Part shown: piece by piece, positions 53,888 through 63,712 of the stretch
Numbering within the stretch: the first letter of the stretch is position 1
Layout: each line of letters begins with the position of its first letter
NCBI RefSeq assembly: GCF_000518645.1
Contig: NZ_JADZ01000022.1
Span: 1 to 64,000 of the forward strand
From: Curvibacter gracilis ATCC BAA-807
GTDB taxonomy: Bacteria > Pseudomonadota > Gammaproteobacteria > Burkholderiales > Burkholderiaceae_C
DNA length: 64,000 nucleotides
Reading direction: 5' to 3'
Notes under the pieces: generated by a model
The model's database searches: none
What the model was told of the DNA's origin: nothing
What the model saw: the letters and a program-made list of their open reading frames with translations, nothing else
Position numbers and translations under genes: made by a program

Positions 53888-55234
53888 ATGACACAAGACT
53901 TGCAGACGCTGTACCAGCAAAAACGCCTGAGCGCCGAGGCGGCGGCCGCCCTGGTGCAATCGGGCCAGACCGTGTTCCTGGGCGAGTTTGCCCAGAGCGT
54001 GGAAGCCTTTGACGCGGCCCTGGCCTTGCGCGCCAAGGCGCTGCGCGACGTGAACCTGATCACCACCACCCGCGCCAAGCCGCTGAAGTGCGTCGAGGCC
54101 GACCCCCAGCGCGAGGCCTTTGTCTGGAACGACTGGCATTTCTCGGGCCTGGCCCGCCAGGCCGCCGAGAAGGGCCTGGCCAGCTACATCCCGCTGTGCT
54201 ACCACCAGGGGCCGCAGAACGTGATGCTGTACGAGGAGCCCGACGTAGCGGTGGCCCAGGTCACGCCCATGGATGCCAACGGCTTCTTCAACTTCTCGAC
54301 CAGTTGCTCGCTCACCCCCGCCTACCTGAGGAAGGCACGCAAGGTGCTGTTGGAGGTGAACACCCGCGCGCCGCGCTGCCTGGGCGGGCTGGACGAGGGC
54401 ATCCACCTCAGCGCGGTCGATGGCGTGATCGAGGGACCCAACAGCCCCCTGCTGCAACTGCCTCCGACCCGGGCCGGCGCGGCCGACACCGCGATCGCCG
54501 GGCACGTCATGGGCTTGCTGGAGGACGGCTGCACCCTCCAACTGGGCATCGGCGCCCTGCCCAACATCGTGGGCGCACTGATCGCGCAAAGCGACCTCAA
54601 GGACCTGGGGGTGCACACCGAGATGCTGGCCGACTCGTATGTGGACATGTACGAAGCAGGCCGCATCACCGGCCGACGCAAGACGCTGGACCGGGGCAAG
54701 ATGGTCTACACCTTTGCCATGGGCTCGCAAAAGCTCTATGACTTCTTGCACAACAACCCCGCGGCAGCCATCTACCCGGCCTCCTACACCAACGACCCTT
54801 GCGTGATCGGTCGCAACCCCAAGGTGGTGGCGATCAACAACGCGATCGAGATCGATCTGTTCACCCAGGTGTCCAGTGAATCGGCCGGGCCGCGCCAGAT
54901 CTCTGGCACGGGCGGGCAGCTGGACTTCATCCTGGGGGCCTACAAATCGGAGGGTGGCAAGGGGCTCATCTGTGTCAACTCCACCTACCGCAAAAAGGAC
55001 GGAACCCTGGCCTCGCGCATCGTGCCGACCCTGTCGGCGGGCTCCATCGTGACCTGCCCGCGCTCGCTGGTCCACTACGTGGTGACGGAGTACGGCTGCG
55101 CCCAGCTCAAGGCCAAATCGACCTGGCAACGGGCCGAGGCCCTGATCAACATCGCCCACCCGGATTTCCGGGAGCAGCTGATCCAGGAGGCTGCGCGCCT
55201 GGGGGTTTGGCGGCGGTCTCAGCGGGTGCTTTGA
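53888..55234 (+). CDS. Acetyl-CoA hydrolase/CoA-transferase family protein (4-hydroxybutyrate or butyryl-CoA:acetate type)
   Basis: A 448-residue protein of the family that moves CoA between acetate and short-chain acids. The CoA-site glycine stretch is TLQLGIGALPNIVGAL near residue 218. The catalytic Glu region reads NNAIEIDLFTQVSSE, and GTGGQLDFILGAY follows, as in 4-hydroxybutyrate CoA-transferase. The ATG at 53888 is chosen; the open frame begins well inside the upstream dehydrogenase gene. Its place behind the acyl-CoA dehydrogenase suggests it activates or releases the acyl group handled there. Confidence 0.88.
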   Translation: MTQDLQTLYQQKRLSAEAAAALVQSGQTVFLGEFAQSVEAFDAALALRAKALRDVNLITTTRAKPLKCVEADPQREAFVWNDWHFSGLARQAAEKGLASYIPLCYHQGPQNVMLYEEPDVAVAQVTPMDANGFFNFSTSCSLTPAYLRKARKVLLEVNTRAPRCLGGLDEGIHLSAVDGVIEGPNSPLLQLPPTRAGAADTAIAGHVMGLLEDGCTLQLGIGALPNIVGALIAQSDLKDLGVHTEMLADSYVDMYEAGRITGRRKTLDRGKMVYTFAMGSQKLYDFLHNNPAAAIYPASYTNDPCVIGRNPKVVAINNAIEIDLFTQVSSESAGPRQISGTGGQLDFILGAYKSEGGKGLICVNSTYRKKDGTLASRIVPTLSAGSIVTCPRSLVHYVVTEYGCAQLKAKSTWQRAEALINIAHPDFREQLIQEAARLGVWRRSQRVL

Positions 55235-55244
55235 AGGGACGCGC

Positions 55245-56129
55245 TCAACGCGCCCCTCGGGCCAGCGCGACAAAAGCCTGCAGGTAGTCAATCTGCACGT
55301 CTGAATCGCGGGCCCCCAGATAAATCTGCTTCGCAATGCCCTGAGGGCCCAGGCGCACCGGTGTGATCGGCAACCGTGCCGCGTACTCCTGCACCAACCA
55401 GCGCGGCAGCGCGGCCACGCCGCGGCCGCTGGCCACCATCTGCAGCATGATGTCGGTGTCCTCGATCGGCTTGTGCTGGCGCGGCAGCACCCCGGCGGGC
55501 AGCAGGAACTGCTGGTAGATGTCCAGCCGCTCAGGCGGCACGGGGTAGCTCAGCAGCGCTTCAGACCTCAATTGGGCGGGCTCGACAAATGCCTGATCGG
55601 CCAGCGGGTGGCTCCGGCCCACCACCAGCACCTGCTCGTAGTCAAACACCGGCTCGAAGTGCAGGCCGGGCTTGAAGACCGGGTCAGGGGTGACCAGCAG
55701 ATCGATCTCATAGCCGAACAGGGCACCGATGCCGCCGAACTGGAACTTCTGTTTCACGTCCACCTCGACATCGGGCCAGGCGGCCAGGTAGGGGGCCACG
55801 ATCTTCAGCAACCACTGGTAGCAGGGGTGGCATTCCATGCCGATGCGCAGGGTGCCGCGCTCGCCCTGGGCAAACTGCTTCATGCGCGCCTCGGCCAACT
55901 CGAGCTGGGGCAGCACCCGCTTGGCGACCGCCAGCAGGTATTGGCCCGCCTGGGTCAGGCGCAAGTTGCGGCCTTCGCGCAGCCAGATGTCGGTGCCCAT
56001 CAGGTGTTCCAGCTTTTTCATGGCGTGGCTCAGTGCGGGCTGGGTCAGGCACAGCGTGGCGGCTGCGGCCGTCATCGAGCCTTGCCGGTCTACCTCCTGG
56101 ATGATGGACAGGTGAATGCGTTCAATCAT
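55245..56129 (-). CDS. metR: LysR-family regulator MetR
   Basis: A 294-residue LysR regulator. It begins MIERIHLSIIQEVDRQGSMTAAA and has LTQPALSHAMKKLE in the recognition helix, as MetR does. The effector region GMECHPCYQWLLKIVAPYL near residue 100 is the MetR signature, where homocysteine acts as coinducer. It is divergent from metE with 112 bp between the start codons, the standard arrangement. Its activity on metE is firm family knowledge; the site in this genome is uncertain. Its 3' end lies 10 bp from the CoA-transferase stop. Confidence 0.92.
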   Translation of the reverse strand: MIERIHLSIIQEVDRQGSMTAAAATLCLTQPALSHAMKKLEHLMGTDIWLREGRNLRLTQAGQYLLAVAKRVLPQLELAEARMKQFAQGERGTLRIGMECHPCYQWLLKIVAPYLAAWPDVEVDVKQKFQFGGIGALFGYEIDLLVTPDPVFKPGLHFEPVFDYEQVLVVGRSHPLADQAFVEPAQLRSEALLSYPVPPERLDIYQQFLLPAGVLPRQHKPIEDTDIMLQMVASGRGVAALPRWLVQEYAARLPITPVRLGPQGIAKQIYLGARDSDVQIDYLQAFVALARGAR

Positions 56130-56153
56130 GCTGATCCATGAGCTGAATTTATC

Positions 56154-56171
56154 GATCTCTGAAATAAGATC
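56154..56171. promoter_or_regulatory. GATCT-N8-AGATC inverted repeat in the metR-metE region, possible MetR site
   Basis: GATCT at 56154-56158 and AGATC at 56167-56171 flank a TGAA half-site at 56160-56163. The published MetR consensus is TGAA-N5-TTCA, which is not matched exactly here; TGAA with TTCA at four-base spacing also occurs at 56113-56124 inside the start of metR. Confidence 0.35.
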
Positions 56172-56187
56172 ATTTTACGTAATTGAA

Positions 56188-56239
56188 CGTCTTCTTTAAC
56201 CTCGCGCCATCTCCAACACAGATGGCATTGAAGAAGACG
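56188..56239 (+). promoter_or_regulatory. Nested hairpins over the metE ribosome-binding site
   Basis: Outer stem: CGTCTTCTT at 56188-56196 pairs exactly with AAGAAGACG at 56231-56239. Inner stem: GCCATCT at 56206-56212 pairs exactly with AGATGGC at 56220-56226 around a seven-base loop. The outer 3' strand is the purine-rich sequence ending two bases before the metE ATG, so folding would hide the ribosome-binding site. This may be a translational control structure or, at DNA level, part of an operator. Confidence 0.6.
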
Positions 56240-56241
56240 AC

Positions 56242-58536
56242 ATGGTCACCACACACAACCTCGGCTTTCCCCGCATCGGCGCCCGGCGCGAACTCAAATT
56301 GGGGCTGGAGTCGTACTGGAAGGGCCAGTCCACACTGGCAGATCTGACGACCCTGGGCGCGGCGCTGCGGCGACAGCACTGGGCCGATCAAGCAGCTCTT
56401 GACCTGGCGCCCGTGGGCGACTTTTCGTTCTACGACCAGGTGCTGGACATGAGCTTCACACTGGGCAACCTGCCCGAGCGGGTGCAGGGCTTTCAAGGGG
56501 AGGCACTGGACAACTATTTCCGCGTGGCGCGTGGCCGCTCGGCCCAGACAGCTGAGGCCCATGCGGGCTGCTGTGGGGGCGTCGCTGCGGGCGAGATGAC
56601 AAAGTGGTTCGACACCAATTACCACTACATCGTGCCCGAATTCACCTCGGCCACCGAATTCAAGCTCGATGCCAGCCGCCTGCTGGAACAACTGGCCGAG
56701 GCCCGGTCCCAGGGCGTGAAGGCCAAGCCGGTCATCATCGGCCCGGTGACCTACCTGGCCATCGGCAAGAGCAAGGATGGGTCGGATCGCCTGGCGCTGC
56801 TGGAGCGCCTGCTGCCGGTCTATGCCCAGCTGCTCGACACCCTGGCCGCACAAGGGGTGGAATGGCTTCAGATCGACGAGCCCATCCTGGTGACCGAGCT
56901 GGATGCCGACTGGCAACACGCCTTCAACACGGCCTACCACCATCTGAAGGTCAGCAAGCTCAAGCTGCTGCTGGCCACCTACTTCGGTCAATTGCAGGAG
57001 AACGCCTACCTGGCGGCCCACCTGCCGGTGGCCGGCCTGCATGTGGATGCGATCAATGACCGCGAGGGTGTGCGCCCCCTGCTCAACCTGCTGCCGGCGC
57101 ACAAGGTGCTGTCGCTGGGGGTGGTCAATGGGCGCAACATCTGGAAGACCGACCTCAACGCCACCCTGGACTGGCTGGAGCCCCTGGCCCGGCAGTTGGG
57201 CCAGCGCCTGTGGATCGCGCCGTCGTGCTCGCTGTTGCATGTGCCCGTGGACCTGGCCAGCGAGCAGAAGCTCGATGCCGACATCCTGTCGTGGCTGGCC
57301 TTTGCCCGCCAGAAGCTGGCGGAGCTGCAGGTGCTGGCCCAGGCCCTGAACGGCGGGCGTGACTCGGTGCGCGAGGCCCTGGCCGCCAACCAGGCCGCGC
57401 TGGCGGCACGCCGCGCCTCGCCGCGCGTCAACAACCCGGCGGTCAAGCTGGCCGTGGCCAGGATCACCGAGGATCTGGGCCGCCGAGAAAGCCCCTACGG
57501 CCAGCGCGCGCCCAAGCAGGCCGCCCTGCTCCAGCTGCCCCGGTTCCCCACCACCACCATCGGATCCTTCCCGCAGACGGCCGAGATCCGCCAGGCGCGC
57601 AGCGAGTTCAAGGCCGGTCGCCTGGACCTGCCGGCCTACCAGGCCGTCATGCGGGCCGAAATCGAGCGCGCCGTGCGTGAACAGGAAGCACTGGGCCTGG
57701 ACGTGTTGGTGCATGGCGAGGCCGAGCGCAACGACATGGTCGAGTACTTTGGTGAACAACTCGAAGGCTATGCCTTCAGCCAGTTCGGCTGGGTGCAGTC
57801 CTATGGCTCGCGCTGCGTGAAGCCGCCGATCCTGTTCGGCGACATCAGCCGCCCGCACACCATGACGGTGGAGTGGACCCGCTACGCCCAGTCGCTGACG
57901 GACAAGCCCATGAAGGGCATGCTCACCGGCCCGGTGACGATCCTGAACTGGTCGTTCGTGCGCGACGACCAGCCGCGCTCGGCATCGTGTCTGCAACTGG
58001 CCCTGGCCATCCGCCAGGAAGTGCTGGACCTGGAACAGGCCGGCGTTCGCGTGATCCAGATCGACGAGGCCGCCCTGCGCGAAGGCCTGCCGCTGCGCCG
58101 TGCCCAATGGCAGAGCTACCTCAGCTGGGCGGTGCAGAGCTTCCGCATCACGGCCAATGGCGTGCGCGATGAGACCCAGATCCACACCCACATGTGCTAC
58201 TCGGAGTTCAACGACATCATGGCCTCGATTGCCGACATGGATGCCGACGTGATCACCATCGAGACCTCACGCTCGGACATGGAGCTGCTCGACGCCTTCG
58301 ACCACTTCAGCTACCCCAATGAGATCGGCCCCGGCGTGTACGACATCCACTCGCCCAACATCCCGACCGAGCAGCACATGGTGGCGCTGATGAAAAAGGC
58401 CGCCGAGCGCGTGCCGGCCGAGCGCCTGTGGGTCAACCCCGACTGCGGCCTGAAGACCCGCCAGTGGCCCGAGGTGATCCCGGCCTTGACCCACATGGTG
58501 GCCGCTGCCAAGACCTTGCGCGCCGAACTGGCGTGA
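56242..58536 (+). CDS. metE: Cobalamin-independent methionine synthase (5-methyltetrahydropteroyltriglutamate-homocysteine methyltransferase)
   Basis: A 764-residue MetE, full length. The N-terminal domain starts [17 protein letters not shown]; the C-terminal catalytic domain begins at [14 protein letters not shown] near residue 435. Zinc ligands are the His and Cys in [10 protein letters not shown] near 650, the Glu in this barrel and the Cys in [10 protein letters not shown] near the end. It transfers the methyl group of 5-methyltetrahydrofolate to homocysteine without vitamin B12. The ribosome-binding site is weak and lies in a hairpin. MetR, divergently encoded, is the expected activator. 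Confidence 0.96.
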   Translation: MVTTHNLGFPRIGARRELKLGLESYWKGQSTLADLTTLGAALRRQHWADQAALDLAPVGDFSFYDQVLDMSFTLGNLPERVQGFQGEALDNYFRVARGRSAQTAEAHAGCCGGVAAGEMTKWFDTNYHYIVPEFTSATEFKLDASRLLEQLAEARSQGVKAKPVIIGPVTYLAIGKSKDGSDRLALLERLLPVYAQLLDTLAAQGVEWLQIDEPILVTELDADWQHAFNTAYHHLKVSKLKLLLATYFGQLQENAYLAAHLPVAGLHVDAINDREGVRPLLNLLPAHKVLSLGVVNGRNIWKTDLNATLDWLEPLARQLGQRLWIAPSCSLLHVPVDLASEQKLDADILSWLAFARQKLAELQVLAQALNGGRDSVREALAANQAALAARRASPRVNNPAVKLAVARITEDLGRRESPYGQRAPKQAALLQLPRFPTTTIGSFPQTAEIRQARSEFKAGRLDLPAYQAVMRAEIERAVREQEALGLDVLVHGEAERNDMVEYFGEQLEGYAFSQFGWVQSYGSRCVKPPILFGDISRPHTMTVEWTRYAQSLTDKPMKGMLTGPVTILNWSFVRDDQPRSASCLQLALAIRQEVLDLEQAGVRVIQIDEAALREGLPLRRAQWQSYLSWAVQSFRITANGVRDETQIHTHMCYSEFNDIMASIADMDADVITIETSRSDMELLDAFDHFSYPNEIGPGVYDIHSPNIPTEQHMVALMKKAAERVPAERLWVNPDCGLKTRQWPEVIPALTHMVAAAKTLRAELA

Positions 58537-58949
58537 GGCCCCCCTTCAGTGAAGCAACCGGGGCGGTGGACCGCCTCTTTTCGCGGGGGCCCCGTCTCAG
58601 GGGGCCCAACGGGCTTGCCTGTCGAAGGTCTGTGCCCAAAAAGTTGAAGTTTTTTCGGCCATGTCCGCCAAATCTGCGTGCAGGCGTGTTCTGATCTGAG
58701 CCCTCAAGAGGCTTGCAGCGCGCTGATCGGTTGCCGGCAACCCAACCGGAGCCGCCGCCACGCCAAAGCCCCCCTCCCATTTCAGCCCACGTCGGCGTTC
58801 CATGTTCCCAAGGGCCATCGGATGGCCCGGGCGGTGATGTGCTTGCAACACACCCATGGATGCGCGTCGCCAGCAAGCTTGCCCGCATTTTTCGCATTTG
58901 AGGCACGGCCCTCAAAAGCCCGCAAACTTTATTTTTTGGATATTTCCCC
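58537..58949. other. Intergenic region between metE and the OsmC-YcaO gene
   Basis: These 413 bp begin with the metE terminator. The last 70 bp are AT-rich and hold TTTGAGG at 58897-58903 and CCTCAAA at 58910-58916, a seven-base perfect inverted repeat with six-base loop, followed by a T-rich tract to the YcaO start codon. This is the likely promoter/operator or leader hairpin of that gene. The middle 250 bp show no convincing coding or structured feature. Confidence 0.4.
58561..58581 (+). terminator. Rho-independent terminator of metE
   Basis: GGCGG at 58562-58566 and CCGCC at 58571-58575 form a five-base GC stem with a TGGA loop, extended by a G-T pair and followed by TCTTTT. It lies 25 bp after the metE stop codon. 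Confidence 0.55.
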
Positions 58950-61148
58950 ATGGAAATCAAAGTCAATTTTCTGGATAAGCTTCGCCTTGAAGCCAAATTT
59001 GATGACTTCACGGTGATCGCCGACCAGCCGATTCGCTACAAAGGCGATGGCTCTGCCCCGGGGCCTTTTGACTATTTCCTGGCATCGTCCGCCTTGTGTG
59101 CCGCCTACTTTGTGAAGCTGTATTGCAACACGCGAAACATCCCGACTGAGAACATCAGGTTGTCGCAAAACAATATCGTCGACCCCGAAGACCGGTACCG
59201 GCAGATATTCAAAATCCAGGTGGAGCTTCCGCCGGATATCTCGGCCAAAGACCGCCAGGGCATTTTGCGCTCCATCGAGCGTTGCACGGTCAAAAAGGTG
59301 GTGCAGACCGGCCCTGAGTTTGTGATTGAAGAGGTGGAAAACCTCGATGCTGACGCTCAATCGCTGCTCACGGTCAAGCCTGCCTCTGATGCTGCCACCT
59401 ACATTTCAGGCAAGGATCTGCCCTTGGAGCAGACCATCGCCAACATGTCTGGCTTGCTGGCCAATTTGGGCATCAAAATCGAAATCGCCTCGTGGCGCAA
59501 TATCATTCCGAATGTCTGGTCTTTGCACATTCGCGATGCGCATTCACCCATGTGCTTCACGAACGGCAAGGGGTCTACCAAGGAGAGCGCCCTGGCATCG
59601 GCCCTGGGCGAATACATTGAACGGCTGAGCTGCAATCATTTTTATGCGGGCTCTTTCTGGGGTTCAGACATTGCCGGATCTGAATTCGTTCATTACCCGA
59701 ATGAGCGCTGGTTCAAGCCCGGCAAAAAAGACAAGCTGCCTGCTGAAATACTCGATGAATATTGCCTGGGAATCTACAACCCCAGTGGCGAACTGCGTGG
59801 CTCGCACCTGGTCGACACCAACTCCGGCAACGCAGAGCGGGGCATCTGCTCGCTGCCCTATGTGCGCCAGTCGGATGGCAAGGTGGTGTACTTCCCCTCC
59901 AATCTGGTTGAAAACCTCTATGCCAGCAATGGGATGAGCGCCGGCAACACGCTGGCGGAAGCGCAAGTGCAGTGTTTGTCGGAGATCTTCGAGCGCGCCG
60001 TGAAACGCGAAATCCTGGAGGGTGAGATGGCCCTGCCCGATGTGCCTGCGCAGGTACTGGCCCAATACCCGGGCATCCTGGCAGGCATCCAGGCCTTGGA
60101 GGAACAGGGCTTTCCGATTCTGGTCAAGGACGCCTCCCTCGGAGGCCGCTACCCGGTGATGTGCGTGACCTTGATGAACCCGCGCACCGGGGGCGTTTTT
60201 GCCTCTTTTGGCTCGCACCCGAGACTGCAGGTGGCGTTGGAGCGCAGCCTCACGGAATTGCTGCAGGGCCGCAGTTTTGAAGGGCTGAACGATCTGCCTC
60301 AGCCCACCTTCATCAGCAATGCCGTCACGGAGCCGAATAATTTTGTCGAACATTTCATCGACTCCAGCGGTGTGGTGTCGTGGCGATTCTTCAGCGCGCG
60401 ATCTGATTTTGAATTTGTTGAATGGGATTTCTCAGGCCAGGGCGAAAGCGCCAATGCCGAAGAGGCGGCCACCTTGTTCGGCATACTCGACAAGATGGGC
60501 AAACAGGCCTACATGGCGGTGCACGATGAGTTGGGCGCAACAGCTTGCCGCATTCTGGTGCCCGGTTATTCGGAGGTCTATCCCGTCGAAGACCTGGTCT
60601 GGGACAACACCAACAAGGCCTTGCTGTTCCGCAATGACCTGCTGAATTTGCATCAGTTGACCGACGATCAACTGGAGGCCTTGCTGGATCGCCTGGAAAA
60701 CGAAGAACTGGACGAATATGGCGACATCGCCACCCTGATCGGCATTGAATTCGACGAAAACACCGTGTGGGGGCAACTCACCGTGCTCGAGTTGAAGCTG
60801 CTGATCCAGTTGGCCCTGCAACAACTGGAAGATGCCCACGAAGGGGTGAAGTCTTTCCTGCAATACAACGACAACACGGTGGAGCGTGGCTTGTTCTATC
60901 AAGCGCTGAATGCCGTGCTCGATGTGGTCCTGGATGAAGAGCTGGAGCTGGACGACTACATCGCCAATTTCCGTCGGATGTTCGGCACCCCTCGAATGGA
61001 CGCCGTGACGGGCTCGGTCGATGGCACGGTCCGCTTCTTTGGCTTGACGCCGACCAGCCTGCAACTGGAAGGCCTGGACCGACACAAGCGCCTGCTCGAC
61101 AGCTATCGGAAGCTGCATGCGGCGCGGGCCGGTGTGATGCAAGCTTGA
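58950..61148 (+). CDS. OsmC-domain/YcaO-domain fusion protein
   Basis: A 732-residue protein. Residues 1-135 are an OsmC-type fold with Cys50/Cys59 in SALCAAYFVKLYC and Cys in ERCTVKKV, the candidate redox cysteines. Residues about 160-560 are a YcaO domain: GKGSTKESALASALGEYIERL (the ATP-binding Glu-rich helix), AEAQVQCLSEIFERAVKR and SHPRLQVALERSLTELLQGR are recognisable in part. The last 150 residues are helical with acidic repeats. E. coli YcaO takes part in methylthiolation of ribosomal protein S12 with RimO; other YcaO enzymes activate peptide amides with ATP. No peptide precursor or dehydrogenase gene is nearby, so a housekeeping role is more likely than RiPP synthesis. Codon use here is less GC-biased than in neighbours. 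Confidence 0.88.
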   Translation: MEIKVNFLDKLRLEAKFDDFTVIADQPIRYKGDGSAPGPFDYFLASSALCAAYFVKLYCNTRNIPTENIRLSQNNIVDPEDRYRQIFKIQVELPPDISAKDRQGILRSIERCTVKKVVQTGPEFVIEEVENLDADAQSLLTVKPASDAATYISGKDLPLEQTIANMSGLLANLGIKIEIASWRNIIPNVWSLHIRDAHSPMCFTNGKGSTKESALASALGEYIERLSCNHFYAGSFWGSDIAGSEFVHYPNERWFKPGKKDKLPAEILDEYCLGIYNPSGELRGSHLVDTNSGNAERGICSLPYVRQSDGKVVYFPSNLVENLYASNGMSAGNTLAEAQVQCLSEIFERAVKREILEGEMALPDVPAQVLAQYPGILAGIQALEEQGFPILVKDASLGGRYPVMCVTLMNPRTGGVFASFGSHPRLQVALERSLTELLQGRSFEGLNDLPQPTFISNAVTEPNNFVEHFIDSSGVVSWRFFSARSDFEFVEWDFSGQGESANAEEAATLFGILDKMGKQAYMAVHDELGATACRILVPGYSEVYPVEDLVWDNTNKALLFRNDLLNLHQLTDDQLEALLDRLENEELDEYGDIATLIGIEFDENTVWGQLTVLELKLLIQLALQQLEDAHEGVKSFLQYNDNTVERGLFYQALNAVLDVVLDEELELDDYIANFRRMFGTPRMDAVTGSVDGTVRFFGLTPTSLQLEGLDRHKRLLDSYRKLHAARAGVMQA

Positions 61149-61198
61149 TGGTTTGATGCCGGCGCCCGACGCACCGTCCACCAGACCTCCAAGCGTTG

Positions 61199-63712
61199 TT
61201 AGCCAGGCCTGCGCCCCAGCAGGCGCTGGTTGCCCACAAAAACCAGCAGCAAGCTGAAGCCGGCGGCCAGCACGGCCAGCCAGGGCCCAGGCGCCAGCGC
61301 CACAAAGTGGAACGGCGCGGCCAGCCAGGGCACGGTGGTGATGGCGCACAGCGCCAGCAACGTGGCGCCCAGCACCCACAGGCTGACCGGCGTGAGACCC
61401 TTGAACAGGCTTTGCCAACCCACACGCCCGCTGCGGCTGGGCAGGATCAGTGCGGCATTGGCAGCCACCAGCAGCACAAAGGCCGCCGTGCTGGCCAGGC
61501 CGGCCGGCTGCCCCTGGCTCAGCAGCCAGGCATAGAGGCCCACCACCACCCCACTGACCGCGCCTCCCTGCAACAGGCTCAGCAACACATGGCGCCCGCT
61601 CAGCAGGGCTTCATCGCTGCGCCGTGGCGGGCGCTCCATGAGGCCGGCCGTGGCGGGCTCGGCCTCGAACACGATGGAGCAGGCCGGGTCGATCACCAGC
61701 TCCAGAAACGCGATGTGCAAGGGCGCCAGCACCAGCGGCAGGCCGAACAGCACCGGCAACAGCGCCAGCGCAATGATGGGCACGTGCACGGCCAGGGTGT
61801 AGACCATGGCCTGGCGCAGGTTGGCGAAGGTGAGCCGGCCGCGGGCAATGGCCTGCACGATGGCCGAAAAATCATCGTTCAGCAGCACCAGGGCGGCGGC
61901 CTCACGGGCCACGTCGGTGCCGCGCTGGCCCATGGCAATGCCGATGTGGGCGGCCTTGAGCGCCGGCGCATCGTTGACGCCATCGCCCGTCATGGCCACC
62001 ACCTCGCCGCGGGCCTTGAGCGCCTCGACCAGGGCCAGCTTCTGCTGCGGCCTGATGCGTGCAAACACGCTGACCTCGGCCAGCCGGTTGGCCAACTCAA
62101 GGGGCGTCAGGGTAGCCAACTCGTCGCCGGTGACGACCTGATCGTTCGCGATGCCCGCCTGGGCCGCCACCGCACGCGCCGTGCGAGGGTGGTCGCCGGT
62201 GATCATCACCACGCGGATACCGGCCTGGCGGCATTGCGCGATGGCCGCCGGCACCTCTGGGCGCAGCGGATCGGCCAAGCCGACCAGGCCCAGCCAGGCA
62301 AACTCGAAATCGTGCTGGCCGGTGGGCCAGTCCTGGGCACTGCTGTGGCGCGCCTTGGCCACCCCCAGCACCCGCAGGCCCTGGTCGGCCAGTTGCGCCG
62401 CCTGGGCGCTGACGGCGGCGCGCTCGGCCTCTGGCAGGTGGCACAGGTCCGCCACGGCTTCGGGCGCCCCCTTGGAGGCCACCCGGTCCACCTGACCGCT
62501 CTTGTCGCGCCACAGGTGCGACATGGCCAGCAGGCCCGGCGACAGCTCGTACTCGCGCACCAGGCGCCATTCGGGGTGCAGGTGCTCGGTGCCCACCAGG
62601 TGCGCGCCGGCAAAGCGGTGGAAGGCCTGCTCCATCGGGTCGTGCGGGTCGATTTCGCTGGCCAGCACGGCGTACTCCAGCAGCTCATGGAAGGCCTCGG
62701 GCAGCGCATCTGGGCCCTCTGGCATCGGGCCCAGGGCGTTCAAGGTCTGGTCGCCGGCACACAAGGCGGCCACCGCCATGCGGTTCTGCGTCAGGGTGCC
62801 GGTCTTGTCGACGCACAGCACCGTGGTCTGGCCCAGGGTCTCGATGGCGTTCAGGCGCCGGGTCAGCACCTGCTGGGCCGCCAGGCGCCGCGCGGCCAGG
62901 GCCAGGAACACGATCATGATCACCGGCAGCTCCTGCGGCAGCACGCCCATGGCCAGGGTGATGCCCGACAGCACGGCCTGCAGCCAATCGCCCCGCAGCA
63001 CGCCCAGCAGGCCCACCAGCAGCGCGCACAGCGCGAGGCCGATGAACACCAGCCGGCGCGTCAGCCGGGCCATCTCTTCGCGCAAGGGCGAAGCCTGCAG
63101 CGCAATCGTGTCCAGCGACTGGCCGATCTGGCCCAGCTCGGTGCCTTGGCCCACCGCCGTGACCTGCACCAGACCTTGCCCGCTGACCACCAGGGTGCCG
63201 GCAAACACGGGCTGGCCAGGCTGTTTGGCCACAGGCTCGGATTCGCCGCTGAGCATGGCCTCGTCGGTGGCCAGCTCATGCGCTTGCAGCAAGGTGCCAT
63301 CGGCCGGCACGCGGTCGCCCTCGGCAATCATCAACAGGTCTTCGCGCACCACCTCGCGCCCGGCCACCCGCTGCGCCACACCGCCCCGCAACACCAGCGC
63401 GCGCGGGCTGGACAGGTCGCGCAAGGCGTTCAGGGTCTGATCGGTGCGCCGCTCCTGCAGCACCGTGAGGGTCATGATGATGAGCACAAAGCCCAGCAGG
63501 ATCAGCGCCTCATGGGCGTTGCCCATGGTCAGGTAGATGGCCCCGGCGCCCAGCAGCAGCAGGAACATGGGCTCGCGCACCACGTCCCAGGCCATGTCGC
63601 GCAAGGTGCGGCGCTGACTGACGCCCAGTTCATTGGGGCCCTCGTCGCGCAGACGCTGCGCGGCCACGGCCGGGTCCAGGCCTGGGGGTGGGATGGGGTT
63701 GGTATCGGACAT
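61199..63712 (-). CDS. Cation-translocating P-type ATPase
   Basis: An 837-residue P2-like ATPase. The actuator loop has TDEAMLSGESEPV, the phosphorylated Asp is in CVDKTGTLTQNR near residue 304, the nucleotide domain has KGAPE, and the hinge is TGDGVNDAPALK near 575. Eight to ten membrane segments are visible. The ion-binding helix reads GVLPQELPVIM, where Ca2+-ATPases have PEGLP and others PEEIP. The ion is therefore uncertain; Ca2+, Mg2+ or Mn2+ are candidates. Start ATG 63712; the open frame upstream has no support. It is convergent with the YcaO gene (50 bp apart). Confidence 0.88.
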   Translation of the reverse strand: MSDTNPIPPPGLDPAVAAQRLRDEGPNELGVSQRRTLRDMAWDVVREPMFLLLLGAGAIYLTMGNAHEALILLGFVLIIMTLTVLQERRTDQTLNALRDLSSPRALVLRGGVAQRVAGREVVREDLLMIAEGDRVPADGTLLQAHELATDEAMLSGESEPVAKQPGQPVFAGTLVVSGQGLVQVTAVGQGTELGQIGQSLDTIALQASPLREEMARLTRRLVFIGLALCALLVGLLGVLRGDWLQAVLSGITLAMGVLPQELPVIMIVFLALAARRLAAQQVLTRRLNAIETLGQTTVLCVDKTGTLTQNRMAVAALCAGDQTLNALGPMPEGPDALPEAFHELLEYAVLASEIDPHDPMEQAFHRFAGAHLVGTEHLHPEWRLVREYELSPGLLAMSHLWRDKSGQVDRVASKGAPEAVADLCHLPEAERAAVSAQAAQLADQGLRVLGVAKARHSSAQDWPTGQHDFEFAWLGLVGLADPLRPEVPAAIAQCRQAGIRVVMITGDHPRTARAVAAQAGIANDQVVTGDELATLTPLELANRLAEVSVFARIRPQQKLALVEALKARGEVVAMTGDGVNDAPALKAAHIGIAMGQRGTDVAREAAALVLLNDDFSAIVQAIARGRLTFANLRQAMVYTLAVHVPIIALALLPVLFGLPLVLAPLHIAFLELVIDPACSIVFEAEPATAGLMERPPRRSDEALLSGRHVLLSLLQGGAVSGVVVGLYAWLLSQGQPAGLASTAAFVLLVAANAALILPSRSGRVGWQSLFKGLTPVSLWVLGATLLALCAITTVPWLAAPFHFVALAPGPWLAVLAAGFSLLLVFVGNQRLLGRRPG

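Noticed and set aside
56130-56241. B12 or SAM riboswitch upstream of metE
   Set aside because: The 112-bp gap is too short for a cobalamin riboswitch and has none of the conserved boxes; only the nested hairpins are present.
53888-61148. RiPP cluster around the YcaO gene
   Set aside because: No short precursor peptide, dehydrogenase or dedicated exporter lies nearby, and the N-terminal OsmC domain points to the E. coli YcaO-like type.
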